Below are positions 1 to 11,050 of a stretch of 64,000 bases of DNA, piece by piece. This DNA is from Buxus sempervirens (taxonomy: Eukaryota; Streptophyta; Magnoliopsida; Buxales; Buxaceae), in assembly GCA_947561395.2 (NCBI GenBank), contig OX387187.1, forward strand, positions 18,767,829 through 18,831,828. Direction: 5' to 3'. Position 1 is the first letter of the stretch. Each line of letters begins with the position of its first letter. The notes under the pieces were generated by a model. That model did no database searches and was not told the DNA's origin. It was given only the letters and a program-made list of their open reading frames with translations. The translations under genes and the position numbers were made by a program.

Positions 1-434
1 ATGGGTTTTTGTTCATAGATTTTTACTTTATCTTTAGGAATATAATTGATCAGATTATTTCAGTGAGTGAGGTGAGTTTTATGGATCTTCCCAGTTGGAA
101 TATCCGGATTGGTGAGATGTACACCATGGTTTTAAATGTCTATATATCCTTTGATATATATAGCAATATATTCTCTTTTACTAGAAGGGGATATAGATCC
201 ATTAGTATATTCCTGCACATTTCCCTTGATATATTAAGAGATGTATCCATTATTAAAAGAAAAAAAAAGATGAATATCTTTTTCCCAGGTGGCGATGTAT
301 GTAATGGGAGATATTTAAAATCTGTTGTACACTAAGTGTATTTGTTGACCATAGTTAAAAATCCTATGTTTAGTAAGGAATAGGATACATCCTAAACAAT
401 CTGAATGGCACGTCTGAATCCCTTTTGGATAAAT
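1..434. other. Non-coding AT-rich sequence, no gene seen
   Basis: Open frames here are short, AT-rich and contain no recognisable domain. The segment ends at the TAAAT target duplication of the Cassandra LTR. Confidence 0.6.
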
Positions 435-788
435 TGTGACATCCTGGCTGTCTGAGTGGGCGGCTGTGATGTGGGCGGGTTGAGAGACCTGGGCGAGCTA
501 CCACAGTGGTGAGCTACCAGGCGAGGATGTGCATATGGTTGGTATCCCACAACGCTCGGGGATGCTATAAGTAGTCTTAAGACCCCCAAATTAGCAAGAG
601 GCCTTTTAAGGAGCAACACGGGACTAAATCCTTTGGGAACCCTAAAGTTAAGCATGCTCGGGTGGGAGCACTGCTAGGATGGGTGACCCCTGGGAAGTTT
701 TCTCGTGTTATCCTTAAGAACAAATCCGTGAGGGCCCGTGGGCCCAGAGTGGACAATATCTTGCTGGTTATGGGTCTGGGGCGTTACA
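435..788 (+). mobile_element. Cassandra-type TRIM solo LTR (5S rRNA-bearing)
   Basis: The 354-bp block starts TGTGACATCC and ends GGGCGTTACA, so the termini are TG...CA and imperfectly inverted. It is flanked on both sides by the 5-bp target duplication TAAAT (430-434 and 789-793). Its middle carries a 5S rRNA-like domain in sense orientation, which is the hallmark of the Cassandra family of non-coding TRIMs. No internal region or second LTR follows, so this is a solo LTR left by LTR-LTR recombination. Confidence 0.88.
610..713 (+). promoter_or_regulatory. 5S rRNA-like domain with Pol III internal control region
   Basis: The 3' two thirds of plant 5S rRNA is recognisable: an A-box region around 646-662 (AGTTAAGCATGCTCGGG) and a C-box region around 676-694 (AGGATGGGTGACC). 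A tail resembling the 5S 3' end (CTCGTGTTATCC) follows at 702-713. The 5' third is diverged. In Cassandra LTRs this domain is thought to supply RNA polymerase III transcription. It is not a functional 5S gene because it lies inside an LTR and its 5' stem is lost. Confidence 0.8.
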
Positions 789-3700
789 TAAATCCAACAA
801 GTTTTCATTCAAATTTATATGATTTAATATTTGAATCGTATTTCCTTTCAAATCCAACTATTAAGTGTCAATCATTTATTGTATTATTATGACAATAATT
901 TAATGGAAGTATCATTAATTCATGTGAAGTGTTGAGCTCTAGGGATTTGTGCTTTTGTTTTTGTTTTGTGTTTTATTTTTTTCCCTGTTTGAGGGAAAGA
1001 GTGGATTTTTTGGGGGACATTGCAGCTACTCATCTTCAGTTTACCAATGTAACTTCTGTTGTAAAACTCTCTATCATTAGTGTCTTTGGCATATAATTTT
1101 ACCATAGAAGGAAACAATTATGAAATCAATTTTGTTGATTGATTTAGCTCAATATTTTCTTTTTACTTGTTGAAAGGAATTTGAATTTAAAAGGGGAGCT
1201 TATTTTTTTAGGTTGGAAAATGTGTTTTTTATGAATTCATTTTGATTTAAGATGGTTTGTTTGCTTGGTTCAGAAGTTATCATTGCCAAGCATGGTTTTT
1301 CGGAAGTTAGATGCCTTGGTCACATACAAAAGTTAATAACATGACTGTATTGGACGCATAATGAAATTTCATTTTATTCATAAAAAAAATGACATGACAT
1401 TGATATGATGGCTGCAATGTGATGTTTAAATGTCTTTATATATATATATATATATATAGAATGGAAGTTCAATCCTTTTTATATTTTACTACTTCCTGAA
1501 AGTTAAAATCCTACAAGATAAGATCTGAATATTGATATGAAAAATTCTGCTGTCTTCCAGCCACAATTTGGTTTAGATTTACTGGCTGTGATTTGGTAAC
1601 TTGGTAAAGATTGTTATCTGCTCTTAAACCATGACGCCCCAATGAAAAGTTCAGATTCTTATCTGAATCCTAGTTTCTATAAATTCTAGCAGCCATAGTT
1701 TTGTGTTGTAATGCCTTAATTTTTGTTGATTGATCATAACCATCAATTCTGCACTTTGATTTCAGCTGTGTTTTTGCATCATATAGACTACAGCCCTGTG
1801 GACTCATCTTTTATTGTTCTTTTGTTTTTGAATTAATTGATCCACAGGTTCATTTGTTGTCCGAATAAAGGCCTGATATGACTGTAAGTGCCGGATGGAA
1901 TCAGGGAGCAAGATTGTACTCTTGTTTGTTGATTGGGTCGTCTGGAGTTTGCTGCTCGCAGATACTATTTCACCATTTCCTCCCTTTTTGTAAGAAGTAA
2001 CATGGTCTAAAAATTTCTGTCTATTGAAACAATTCAATTATTTGATCATACCTGTCTTGCTGCATCTCTACATCCTTATATAGGTCTTAAGTAGTTTCCT
2101 CATTCTTTTTCTTAATTCCACATTTATCTCATTTTATTTACACGAGAAATCGGCAGATACCAATCAATGTACTCATGATACTTTTAGTATAAAATGTATC
2201 ACCCATATATCTCAAACTTTTGAAGAAACTGCATCTAGAAGATCATCTAGCCTGTAGATCTACCAAAAATTTGTTTTACTGGATGGTACACATTCTGTTT
2301 TCTGCTGATTTAGCAATAAGAACTGAAACATTTATCAGTGATTCTGCTCATCATTCCTAGTTCTTGATTTGCTGATCCTCAATTCAAGCAAACATGGATC
2401 TGGTCTGATGACAAAGTCTTACATATTAAACAGCTCTTTCTGTTTTCAAATTCTTGCTACAAATAAAAAATATGAACATTGCTCTATTTTAAAGATAGGA
2501 TTATCTCATTCTACTTTCCTTCTCAGTTGTGTTGCGTGCATCAATACACCAAGAGACATTTCTCATTTTGGTTTTTTGTGCAGAAGAGAATTAATTCCTC
2601 TTAACCTCTCTATTCTCTGTAATGTTCATTTTTATAAAATATGGATAGTCATGAATTTCCATACCAAGCTGCATCAATGAAGATGATGGTGGTAGAGTTG
2701 ATTTGTTCTATACATACGTATCTACATATATATTCACATGCATGCCTGCATACGTACATACATAAATACATATAAGAATTACTAAAAGTACCAAGTAAAG
2801 AAATTCACTCAAAAGACTGAAAAAAAAAAGAAAATTCACTCAAAAGGATCTTTTGATGTAATAATGACTGATAAATCCATCATAACAGTAGAAAGAATCA
2901 TGCCTTCAAAACCTCCATATTGTATTTGCTGATTCATTAATCCACAAAGGTTTAAATATTTGTATATATTACTAGTTCGAGTGGCAATCAAATCCTTAAT
3001 CCACAAAGGTTTAAATATTTCTTGTATTATTTATTTTTTGGTACTGTAGGCATATTGTATTTGCTGATTCATTAAGATTAGCTGAATCTAGTTTGCATGA
3101 TGGTCATGTATACTTCAATTGCTTTCCTGACTTCTAGGTCTCTTTAATGGACCCACATATCTTAAAAGCTTTAACTTTAAGCATTCAAAGTGAATTGCTT
3201 TCAAATGAATCAAGTTATTGAAAATTTATCTTTAACATATAGAATATCTAATAAAGTTATGAATGCAGTTTCCCCAAATTTAGATGTCTTAAGCAAAAAA
3301 GGATTAACAAATCTTTTTCAAACTAAGATGGAAAATGATACTATCTATAACATCCTAATTTTGTGGTTGTCTTGCTTGTGCTGATTTTTTCTGTTATTAT
3401 TGTATATTATTTAGATGTTTATGATGATTGCTTAATTTTCGGCCATAATAATTGTAGTTAATATTGCATTTGATCTTGATTTTTCTGTTTTAGATTATGC
3501 TTATTTTGGTGATAAATTATTTGCAATTTTCTAAGAATGTAATGCTAAATTTTGGATGAATATTATTTTATTTATTTGGAGTTATTTAATGAGATTTTTT
3601 GATCTTGGTTGCATAGTCCAAGGATTATTCTCAGGTGTTGCTGGCAGCACCTTAGTCTTTTATTTGGTATAAGTGTGTTGTCTTGTTTTGATTGGTGGTG

Positions 3701-5066
3701 CAGTTTTATTTGGTTTAGTGTGGTTGCATGCGATCATGGCTAGTGGTTGGCTCCACCACTAGTGATGCCTTTGCTTGCTGGTTTGCTTGTGGTGGGACAG
3801 AGTATTTAATCTGGAATTTGATTAGAGGTCGTGCTTTAGCCTTGAATTCTGCAGGGAGTCCTCATGCTTAGCTAAGTCTTCTTCTTCCTCTTGAGTTCTT
3901 GTAAATTTTGTTCTTGACGTATTTTGTGTGAGAGCTGTTGTATATGGCACTTTTGGAGTTACTGAATTAGCCCCAGGAGAGTTGTTCTTGTGGTTTCAGC
4001 CTTTTTAGAGGTAATCATTGACATTAATTTGGGTTTATAAGCTAATTATGTAAGCAATAGGAAATATAATGTTTGTAGATGTGGTATGTGCATGCAATAG
4101 TAGCATGAATTTCATTTTCACAATTATGTTGAGTGACAGCAGAATTTTGGGTTTTTAGAGAATTTCCTCTGATTCTAGGCATATGACCCATACTCAAATT
4201 TTTTCTGTGATAGAGTTGAATCTCATTAGGATTTTGTTTTGGAGTATTTGAAAAGGAATTTTGAAGCCAAACTCAATCTCATGTCTTGTTTGAATTGTTG
4301 GTTTTATGTTAGAAATGGTTTATGAATGTTAGGAGTGAATTACACTTTGGTATAATTCATTTGTTTTTTTGTTGGTTTTAGTATTTTACCTTGGATTTCT
4401 GAAAGCAAGAATAAGATTTGATTAAGTTGAATTTGAAACTCTCTAAAATGTTAGAGGCTGTTTGGTAATGTATTCTTTCTAAAAACAATTTGAAAACTAA
4501 AAACTTTTCAAATTGTTTGTGTTTTTGAAAACAGTTGAAGAGAAACCTGTTTGGTAACAATTAAATGAAAATCGATTACAATTTTAAAAATTTCTAAAAT
4601 GCTTTTGGTAATTAATTAAAAAACGCTTTTGCTTATAAACTAACTAAAAAAAAATGGATGTAAGATCTACACAATGAATAAGATGTTTGAATGATGTTCG
4701 AATGGGTCTATTATTTATTTTGGGTATTTTATTTTTCCATAATTTGAATAAAATGTTCGAATGATGCCCAGTGAATTCACAGGGTATTAACTTCACCATA
4801 CTTAGAACATTCAATTTGATATTCAATTAGACAGATTGTAAACCTGAAGCAACTTATGAGTAATTTTGAGGGGGCTTCGGCTCCTGGCACAGTTGCTTCA
4901 AACGATCTTAACTTGTATGAGACAATCATAGAGGACATGAACTCTTATTCCGCTACCTGCTTTCTTCACAGGCAAACCCTTCACAACTCTTGGAATACTT
5001 ACGTGGTTTTGTTGATTACAAGCTTTGGATAGAGCTTTGAATTGTGTAGTGTATCTTGAGACATAA
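789..5066. other. Non-coding intergenic region
   Basis: No open frame here looks like a plant exon; the longest are AT-rich and lack domains. Local structure includes a (TA)n run and a shuffled short duplication. The phrase around 2917-2962 (ATTGTATTTGCTGATTCATT plus CACAAAGGTTTAAATATTT) recurs in pieces at 2999-3021 and 3049-3075. A sequence near 4449-4560 repeats CTGTTTGGTAA twice and may be an old MITE, but its ends could not be fixed. Confidence 0.5.
1437..1458. repeat. (TA)11 microsatellite
   Basis: Eleven uninterrupted TA units are read directly. Confidence 0.95.
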
Positions 5067-6063
5067 AGGCTGTGTTTGGGGTTGCTTAATTAAGTGCTTA
5101 ATGTAGCTTATAGCTTATTCAAGTACTTTTTTAAGCTCAAAAGATGTTTGGTTATGATACATGGGTAAGCAATTACCCATAAGGAGTAGAGGGAGGGGAC
5201 CCGTAAGGAGAAGCCCCACCGAAGACCTTCTCCTTCCTCTTCTACGGTAAGCGTTTTTTCTCGACAATTTTTTTTGGGTCTTTTCGCTCTCTCGGCAAAA
5301 ACAATCCTTCATTTTCATTTGCTGCAGCGCCTCTCCTTCTTTATCACATTCGTTGCACCGTCTCAGGTAGATTCGCTTTCAACCTTTCCATCTCAAACTG
5401 AATTATTGGGGTTTTGTGGAGTTTTGATTTCGTACGTCATTCTGATTCCGACCCAGGTCGTCTCCAACGACGTGCTTCAGCTACTACTACCAGTGCTATG
5501 AATGATGAATCCGAACTATCTAATCAAAGAAACACCACCTAGATCAGTGACAGCTCAAGAAAGGAGCCGATCGGATGGTCCGTAACCTGAAATCAAGAAC
5601 AGACAAACAGATGGTTCTCTTGTCGGAAATAAATCTATTATTGCTGCTGGAAAGACAGATCAGGGGAGGAAGTAAACAGAGAGATTCGTCTTTGGCGGTC
5701 GATCACCGTTAGGTCGGTGAGAAAATAGTTACTCTGTTTGCTTCGACGAGCACGCAAAAGGAAGAAAACAATGGAGGGATCAATTTCCATGGCCCGCCTA
5801 ACAAGATCTCACATCCACAAACCAACTTCAAACGCAATATCCAGAGGTCGCTTTCTCCTCCACACCATAAAAAGGAAAAATGGTGGAATAAAATTTTCCC
5901 ATGAAAACAATGTGTGATGCTTAATAAGGGCTTAAAAATAGGTGTTAACCAAACACCAAAATTTTAAAATAAGCAATTTTTATAACCATGGATAAGTACT
6001 TGAATAAGACAACTTATATTTTGAGTATTTATCCATAAGCACTAGCAATCCCAAACGCCACCT
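5067..6063. mobile_element. PIF/Harbinger-like MITE or Pack-type element
   Basis: The left end AGGCTGTGTTTGGGGTTGCT and the inverted right end (read inward AGGTGGCGTTTGGGATTGCT) match at about 16 of 20 positions. Both sides are flanked by TAA (5064-5066 and 6064-6066), the usual PIF/Harbinger target duplication. There is no transposase. The interior (about 5160-5900) is more GC-rich than its surroundings. It includes a pyrimidine-rich stretch and a TACGGTAAGC motif resembling a splice donor, so it could hold a captured gene piece, but no protein domain is recognisable. Confidence 0.55.
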
Positions 6064-6083
6064 TAATATTGAAAGGTATATTT

Positions 6084-6453
6084 TATTACGTTCCTAACCG
6101 TTGCTCCAAAGTCCTCAAGGCTTATTGAGATTTCGTTGGTTATGCATTTAACATTTAGGACCGTGACATTCCACTACGCTTACGTAGTTGACATTCATGG
6201 CGGCTTACTCTATCGACTTTGATCCGATGGTAGTCCTTTCTCTTTTGTGGCTCCATTCATCTATCAATATTCAATGATTTAGTACTATGCCCTCATATAA
6301 TACTAAGGCATAGGTTGCCCCTTTCGAGACTCAAACCTGAGATGTGGTGGTTGGTTTTGATACCATTTGTTACATGCCTAACTGTTGCTCCAAAAGCCTT
6401 AAGGCTTATGGAGACTTCGTTAGTTAAACACTTAACATTTAGGACCGTAATAT
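6084..6453 (-). mobile_element. Complete TRIM retrotransposon, 370 bp
   Basis: Two near-identical direct repeats of 85-86 bp (6084-6168 and 6368-6453) act as LTRs. Read on the minus strand they begin TGTCACGGTCC or its variant TATTACGGTCC, and end GTAACA or its variant GTAATA. The whole unit is flanked by a perfect 5-bp target duplication TATTT (6079-6083 and 6454-6458). Two bases inside the minus-strand 5' LTR lies TGGTATCAAAACC (minus strand of 6353-6365), a primer-binding site of the initiator tRNA-Met type. There is no coding sequence, as expected for a terminal-repeat retrotransposon in miniature, which must be mobilised by a helper element. Confidence 0.85.
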
Positions 6454-8758
6454 ATTTACTTTGACTTTCTTGTTATACAAAAATTTTCTGCCATATACAA
6501 AAGAGGAACTTCTTACACAAGTCAAGCGAAATAAGAAAATGATAATTTTAAAGGTAAGGGAACTATCCTTCTTTGGAGGGCTTGATGTGGTAATTTAAGT
6601 ATCTTCAATAGTATATATGAAAGTTCTTGCTCACTGAACAATCTTTTCCTTTCTTTCTTTCTTTCTCTTCTTTTTTCTTTTCCTTTTTTTTTAATAAAAA
6701 AAAATCTATAGGAATGGGCGAATCATCTACTTCAATATCCTTGATAATCTACATAAAATGCTCCTCTTTTTTATTTTTTTGATAGTCAACATAAAATGCT
6801 CTTCTCGGTTTACTCTTCCTCATCAAAGTTACTTTTAATTGATACCTTATCAGAATCTTTAGTGTTTTTCTTGTTATCACAACGAAGATCTTGGCCAATT
6901 AAGGCCGTGATGCTACATATTCATCTTTTGACGATTTTGATAAATGCTTGTCAGGATCTTTGCTGTTCTTAAACGTCATAGCAACGAAGGTCATACGCGA
7001 AGCCAGTTAATTCGCCTCAAGGAGAGGCCTTTTATATCATAAATCAAAAATAAATTTCCACCTTTTCTCTTTTATTTATATAATACATATTTGTATTTTA
7101 ATGACAATATCTTAGTTAGACTCTTTTAAGAAAACAAAATTTTTTCTTAATATAAAAAAAATATTTTACTTATATATTGGTTACCTTGCAATTACTTAGC
7201 ATTTAGTTTACTCCAATATCTCAATAGAGTACTGTTTAAAAGACAAACAAAAAATGAAACAAAATTAAACAAGAATTAGATTAAATTGTAGTGAATATAA
7301 CTTTTATGAAACTTTATTTACTTATTAATGATAAATTCTTTACCTATTTCATTAAGGAACTCATGTTATGGAGGTATAGAAATTGGCATCTATGGAATGG
7401 TGATGATGAAGGTTGGTAAGGTTAGCAATTATCTTGTTAGGATCATTTAGAATATAAAACGTGTGACAAATTAGCTCTAGAACAAGAAAATAGCATTCAA
7501 TTATTTACAATAACAATTGCATTGTGAAATTATGTGTCGTTACTTGAAGCCACATATTTTCAAGCTTTAAGAAAAATAATTATTAAATTTTATATTATTA
7601 AAATGTTTATTTAATAATTATAAGAACACATTTAAAAAAATTAAGAAAGAATGGGAATCCAATCAAATAAATGTTAATATAATTAGATAAATCCTATAAA
7701 AAAAAATTCTAAAATGAAAGTGACTTCATTCAAATGTATTAAATTATTTAAATACATCAAAGCTCCATCTTTCACGCATTATACTTTATGACTCTCATGT
7801 TAAATATATTAATTAATATTGATGGTCCAATACACGCAACCAATGGACTCAACATTTTGGAAAGTGAGCAACACTAGTTTGCATCCTAGGGAACAAGGGA
7901 TATATAATAGAAAAACTGGCCAGTATATTTCTAATCATCTTGACAGCGACAACTAAATGAAACCTGAAATATAGATTACAAGCGATATTATATATTGTCA
8001 AATTATTGGGGTTGAAAGTACGTTATTGCAAATCCTTTTTTGTTTTCTTGAACTTAGTACTAGGACTTTAATTATTAAAATTCTCTTAGTTAGATAAATA
8101 TTGGAGAAGTATAATTTAATGGGATTTTATTACTGATTACAATTATTAAAACTCTTTTAGTTTGATAATTATTGGAGAAAAAGTCTACAAGCTTAAGGGT
8201 GGTTAATTAATTGACACAATTAAAAAAGGTTCTCTTGAGATTATTCATTCTACGAAAGGATATCTTAGGTATGTGAAAGTAAAATCATTTTTTTTTTAAA
8301 AATTTAGTAGAACTTTATTAGTAATTCCAATTCCAATTATTAAAGTTCTCTTAGATAAGTATTGAAGCAGAAGTTTAGTTTAGTAGGATTTTATTAGTAA
8401 TTCCAATTATTAAAAATCTTTTTGGTTAAATATGTATTGACAAAGAGGTCTACAAGCCTAATTGCTGCTAATTAATTGACACCATGAAAACTAAAAAAAA
8501 CCTTTACATAGTTCGAGACATTATTTGTGCTTTTAATAGTAGTATAGATTATTTTTTTAAAATAACATTTAAACCATCGCATTTTAAGTTCAAGGAATTC
8601 GGAAAAAAGAAAAAATAAAAAAGAAGCACATTGAATTTTAACAAAATAAAACAAAAAGTAAAAAAAAAAAAAAATCAGTTTCATTAGCTTAAGCAGTTTA
8701 GAGAATGATATAAAGACATCATTCATATTTACAATCCACAATCCTGAGAAATTGAGCA
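6454..8758. other. AT-rich intergenic DNA downstream of EXO84B
   Basis: No gene is recognisable. The region is strongly AT-rich and includes short (TTTC)n runs near 6650-6690 and an imperfect duplicated block at its distal end. The polyadenylation region of the minus-strand EXO84B gene should lie just left of 8759, but no signal could be singled out in this A/T-rich sequence. Confidence 0.5.
8045..8490. repeat. Imperfect direct duplication, about 260-bp offset
   Basis: The phrases AATTATTAAA(A/G)(T/C)TCT, GATTTTATTA and GTCTACAAGC...TTAATTAATTGACAC recur in the same order at roughly 8060-8215 and 8330-8485. A shorter repeat (ATTTTATTA...CAATTATTAAA) is also present inside each half. Copies are diverged, so this is an old duplication in non-coding DNA. 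Confidence 0.55.
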
Positions 8759-10969
8759 CTAGGAACTCCCATGAGACAAGACTGATGACATGGACTGTGC
8801 GGAAATTGAAGCAGTTGGGCTTGTAATATCTCGATCGACATTCCCAAATTTAGCTTTACCAGTCAACGTCTTCATTGCTATTTGGGCAACATCAGCAAAC
8901 CACTCATCTTCTGGCAATACACTGCCAAAAAAAAGAAGGTTTTGAGGGGCTGTGTATAACTAAAAGAACATACAGTGGCTTATACAAAAAAATAATCATA
9001 GACATGTATTTTTAATAAACCAACTTCATTCAATAACAGATGTAAAATGAATTATAAGTAGTCTCCCATGCTTGACTAATTATTATATTTTTGGGCTTTA
9101 TGCTCTCATACCCCTATGTTTTAACAAATTTGCATCTATATCATTTTGTTTTTAGTACTTGTATTTATGCTCCTCCATTTAGCATATAATCATTGCAATT
9201 ATACCCCCAACGTTAAAGTTTGTTAACTTCTACTGTTTATTTTTATTAAATGATTAAAGTAATATTTATAAAATAAAAAATATGTTGCATTTACCCTTCT
9301 ATGTTATCTTATATTTTCATTTGTGTTCTTGTATTATTATTATTATGTTTATGATATCTATACCTTAAGTTATTGATATTAATATGCTTAATTGATAATT
9401 ATTTTTTTAAAATCAACCAAGCATATATTCATTTGGCTATCTAATATTTTTTTTAATCTTATAAAATGTTACTTTAATCACTTCATAAAAATAAACTGAA
9501 AAAATAATGAAACATTATGGGTACAGCTGCAACGATTATGCAAAATTGAGGGACATAAATACAAATACTAAAAAGAGGAGGATATAGATGCAAATTTGTT
9601 GTAATGTAGGGGGATGGATGCAAAAAGCCATATATTTTTTCATTTATACCAAACTCACCTGTATGGATCTATTCCAGAAGTAGCAAATGCATCCATAGCT
9701 CTAGCTATAATGTCTTTGATGACTTGATGCAGATGCCGAGATAAGTAACGGCCTTGAGATGAAAAGAGAATCACGAATTCCATATCCAAATAGAACTACA
9801 CAGACATCAATGAAGTAAAATAAAAGTTCAGTTAAGTAGATCACATAAGCACCTGCAAGAGCATGATCTTTAAAATAAAAAAAAATTGTACCTGATGAAG
9901 ACCCAGAGGACCCAAAGGCGTTGGTCCCTCCTCAATCTGCTCCCAGAAGATTTGGTCATCAGAAAGCCATAGAATAACCGTCTCTGTGAGTCTCATTAGT
10001 AGAATAGTTGCAAACCTTTCTCTCCCCACAAACATATCTGCTGCAATGCTCGCCATCCGAGTCAATTTGGAGAAAAGTTCCTGCACAAAAGCACCATTGA
10101 TGGTAGAAATATAGAAACTGGACAATGTATGACTTCAGAAAAATGAGTTAACCATCTGAACTTCTGGAACTCAAGTTAATAGAATATCCAACAATACTAG
10201 AACAAGTCACACAACATTCTCATGTTCAACTGCTTGTGATTCTTTATGTATTCACTTGAAGTCCAATCATGGTATGAAAAAGGTAAAAGACTTTGTTAAA
10301 CAAAGGCAAGGAAAAAGGGACGAAGCAGGGTCCTTCTTGCTGCCATACTCATTCTGTTTGCAACAGCTGGGTGGTACAAAAAATAATCTAATCAGTCAAG
10401 TCCATGGACCCAAAAGGTTATTAATTCCAAGGGAGATAATGAGATAAAATGGAAAAAAAGTTATGAATGAATACTATGACAACATGGAGAACAGAAAAAT
10501 AAAAAGATCAAATGCATTCTGTGTTCTCATCAAAGTGATGACAACATTGGCATTAACAGCAGAACCAAAATGATAATTATTTTTCCTCTTTCTGATTAGA
10601 GCCAATGGACATCAACATATTTTGGCAGAAAATATCACACCATGAGAAAAGAAGCTCCATTTTACTGAAAAGGTCCATTTATCCTAGAATCGGTCAGTGA
10701 ATTAAATAATGGAGAACTTGTGTAGGACATTTCAATTTCATGAACAAACTTATTTAACATGCAGATCATGTGGGGCTTGCAGAATATCAAAGCAAATAGA
10801 CAAACAAAGAAGACTTCATTTACAAAAGATGCACAAGTTGATGTTTTTAGTCCCATTATCTGATAATAGATGATGAAGGGTATAAACCTTTTAACAAAAT
10901 GCCATATCGATACATATATATATATATATGTATCGATACATACATATATATATATATATGTATGTATCG

Positions 10970-11050
<81 letters not shown>

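Noticed and set aside
610..713. Functional 5S rRNA gene
   Set aside because: Only the 3' two thirds resembles 5S rRNA, embedded in a TG...CA LTR with target duplication.
4449..4620. Possible MITE with repeated CTGTTTGGTAA
   Set aside because: Copies are in direct orientation and no matching inverted ends or target duplication could be fixed.
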